A DNA stretch of 64,000 bases. It comes from Ga0077555 sp963761475. GTDB lineage: Bacteria; Pseudomonadota; Alphaproteobacteria; Rhizobiales; Hyphomicrobiaceae. Under the pieces are notes generated by a model that saw only the letters and a program-made list of their open reading frames with translations, ran no database searches and was not told the origin of the DNA. Shown one piece after another: positions 63,429 to 64,000 of the stretch. A program made the position numbers and the translations under genes. Numbering within the stretch: the stretch's first letter is position 1; the number at the start of each line of letters is the position of its first letter. The DNA is taken from positions 434,001 to 498,000 of the forward strand of contig CAVXGT010000020.1 of the NCBI GenBank assembly GCA_963761475.1, read 5' to 3'.

Positions 63429-64000
63429 ATGGCCCACATCCACGACATCCCCCAAGGGACACGCGACGCCATACTGGCATTGGATATCGAGACCCCGAGC
63501 AGCAATCCGTTCGTGGCGGGTCCACCCCTCAATCAACGACGTGTCGCCATCGTCTCCTCGGCTGCGCTGCACGCCAGCAACGAGCCGCCCTTTCTCCACG
63601 GCACTCCCGAGTTCCGTGAGCTCAAGTCATCGCTCCCGGTGGCCGACATTCGCATGAGCCACGTCTCGATCAACTACGATCGCCAGGGTTTCCAGCGTGA
63701 CGTCAACATCGCCTACCCGATCGACAGACTGAACGAGCTGGCCCAGGAAGGTATCATCGGTGCGGTATCGGATACGCACTATGCCGTCATGGGCTCGACC
63801 GATCCAAAAACCATGACCGAGACCGTAGAAGCCCTGCTGGCCCGCTTCAGGCGTGACCGCATCGACGCCGTGCTGTTCTCGCCTGTTTGACCGTTCTGCA
63901 CGCGCGCCGTGAGCGCGCTCGCCCATCAGATTGAAGGCCATGGCATCCCGACGACGGTTGTCGGACTGGTTCGCCCCCACCTCGAGAAGTCCAGGCCGCC
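63429..64000 (+). CDS. GrdB/PrdB-family protein with probable selenocysteine, cut by the window end
   Basis: The glycine/sarcosine/betaine (or proline) reductase B-type family. Visible blocks are the N-terminal hydrophilic PPLNQRRVAIVSSAALH, DIRMSHVSINYDRQGFQRDVNIAYPIDRLNEL, EGIIGAVSDTHYAVMGSTDP and DAVLFSPV. A TGA follows at 63888-63890 (codon 154). Beyond it the same frame continues as PFCTRAVSALAHQIEGHGIPTTVVGLVRPHLEK to the window end, which is the expected continuation; homologues have C-P-x-C here, so the TGA stands for the first cysteine, giving U-P-F-C. GAGG precedes the ATG. If TGA is a stop, the product is a 153-residue truncation lacking the redox motif. Confidence 0.8.
63888..63918 (+). 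promoter_or_regulatory. Candidate bacterial SECIS element at the in-frame TGA
   Basis: TGA at 63888-63890 is followed by a hairpin: GCGCGC (63902-63907) pairs with GCGCGC (63913-63918) around a 5-base loop, CGTGA. The loop begins 17 bases after the TGA and has a G among its first two bases, both as expected of bacterial SECIS elements read by SelB. The stem is short and alternative pairings exist. Confidence 0.6.

Overview
The window is 64 kb of GC-rich bacterial chromosome with dense coding on both strands, short gaps and Shine-Dalgarno-led genes. Several markers point to an alphaproteobacterium, most likely of the Hyphomicrobiales (Rhizobiales) type: a CBP3-type ubiquinol-cytochrome c chaperone divergent from a BamE/OmlA lipoprotein, a ChvA/NdvA-like glucan exporter, a sucA-sucB-lpd cluster, a long RNase E ending in a basic tail, and a TTAA-N7-TTAA CtrA-type box. 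This placement is inferred from gene content, not from a search. No rRNA, tRNA, CRISPR array, insertion sequence or prophage was recognised.

Layout. 0-4.4 kb: an MDR oxidoreductase, an unrecognised protein, a methyltransferase, and a tightly overlapping minus-strand operon (PaiB-like, cupin, DUF1272, GNAT). 4.6-11.5 kb: a fusion of an acetyltransferase with an HDAC/acetylpolyamine amidohydrolase, an MFS transporter, and a TAXI-TRAP uptake system. 11.9-17.7 kb: the 2-oxoglutarate dehydrogenase complex. 17.8-24.3 kb: aldo/keto reductase, rpe, secA and a parvulin. 24.4-31.7 kb: acyl-CoA dehydrogenase with a membrane-anchored patatin, an alpha/beta hydrolase and a glycosyltransferase with interlocked start codons, and infC, which appears to start at ATC. 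31.9-39 kb: a DAO-family oxidase, ABC exporter, AEC transporter, S49 peptidase, and a fatty-acid-hydroxylase-family protein behind an 18-bp palindrome. 39.1-45.7 kb: a tandem glycine riboswitch and the glycine cleavage operon. 45.8-54.1 kb: a cupin-like protein, paaE/paaD without paaABC, Nudix, cytochrome bc1 chaperone, bamE and rne. 54.9-60.5 kb: amidase, then a frameshifted acyl-CoA ligase with two acyl-CoA dehydrogenases. 60.7-64 kb: DUF2076, cupin, NTF2-like, GNAT, and a GrdB-family protein cut by the window edge.

The two most interesting signals are these. (1) The glycine cleavage operon carries two small, mutually homologous proteins of unknown function that share a PLPxRA-x3-MRSWPxAR core. 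They flank an enoyl-CoA hydratase, and one is ATGA-coupled to gcvPA, the other to gcvPB. (2) The GrdB-family gene at the right edge has an in-frame TGA at 63888. The reading frame stays protein-like beyond it, giving a U-P-F-C motif followed by a SECIS-like hairpin, so it is probably a selenoprotein. Also notable are apparent frameshifts in rne and in the acyl-CoA ligase (mutation, recoding or sequencing error), the GNAT-deacetylase fusion close to a PaiB/GNAT operon, and the probable ATC start of infC.
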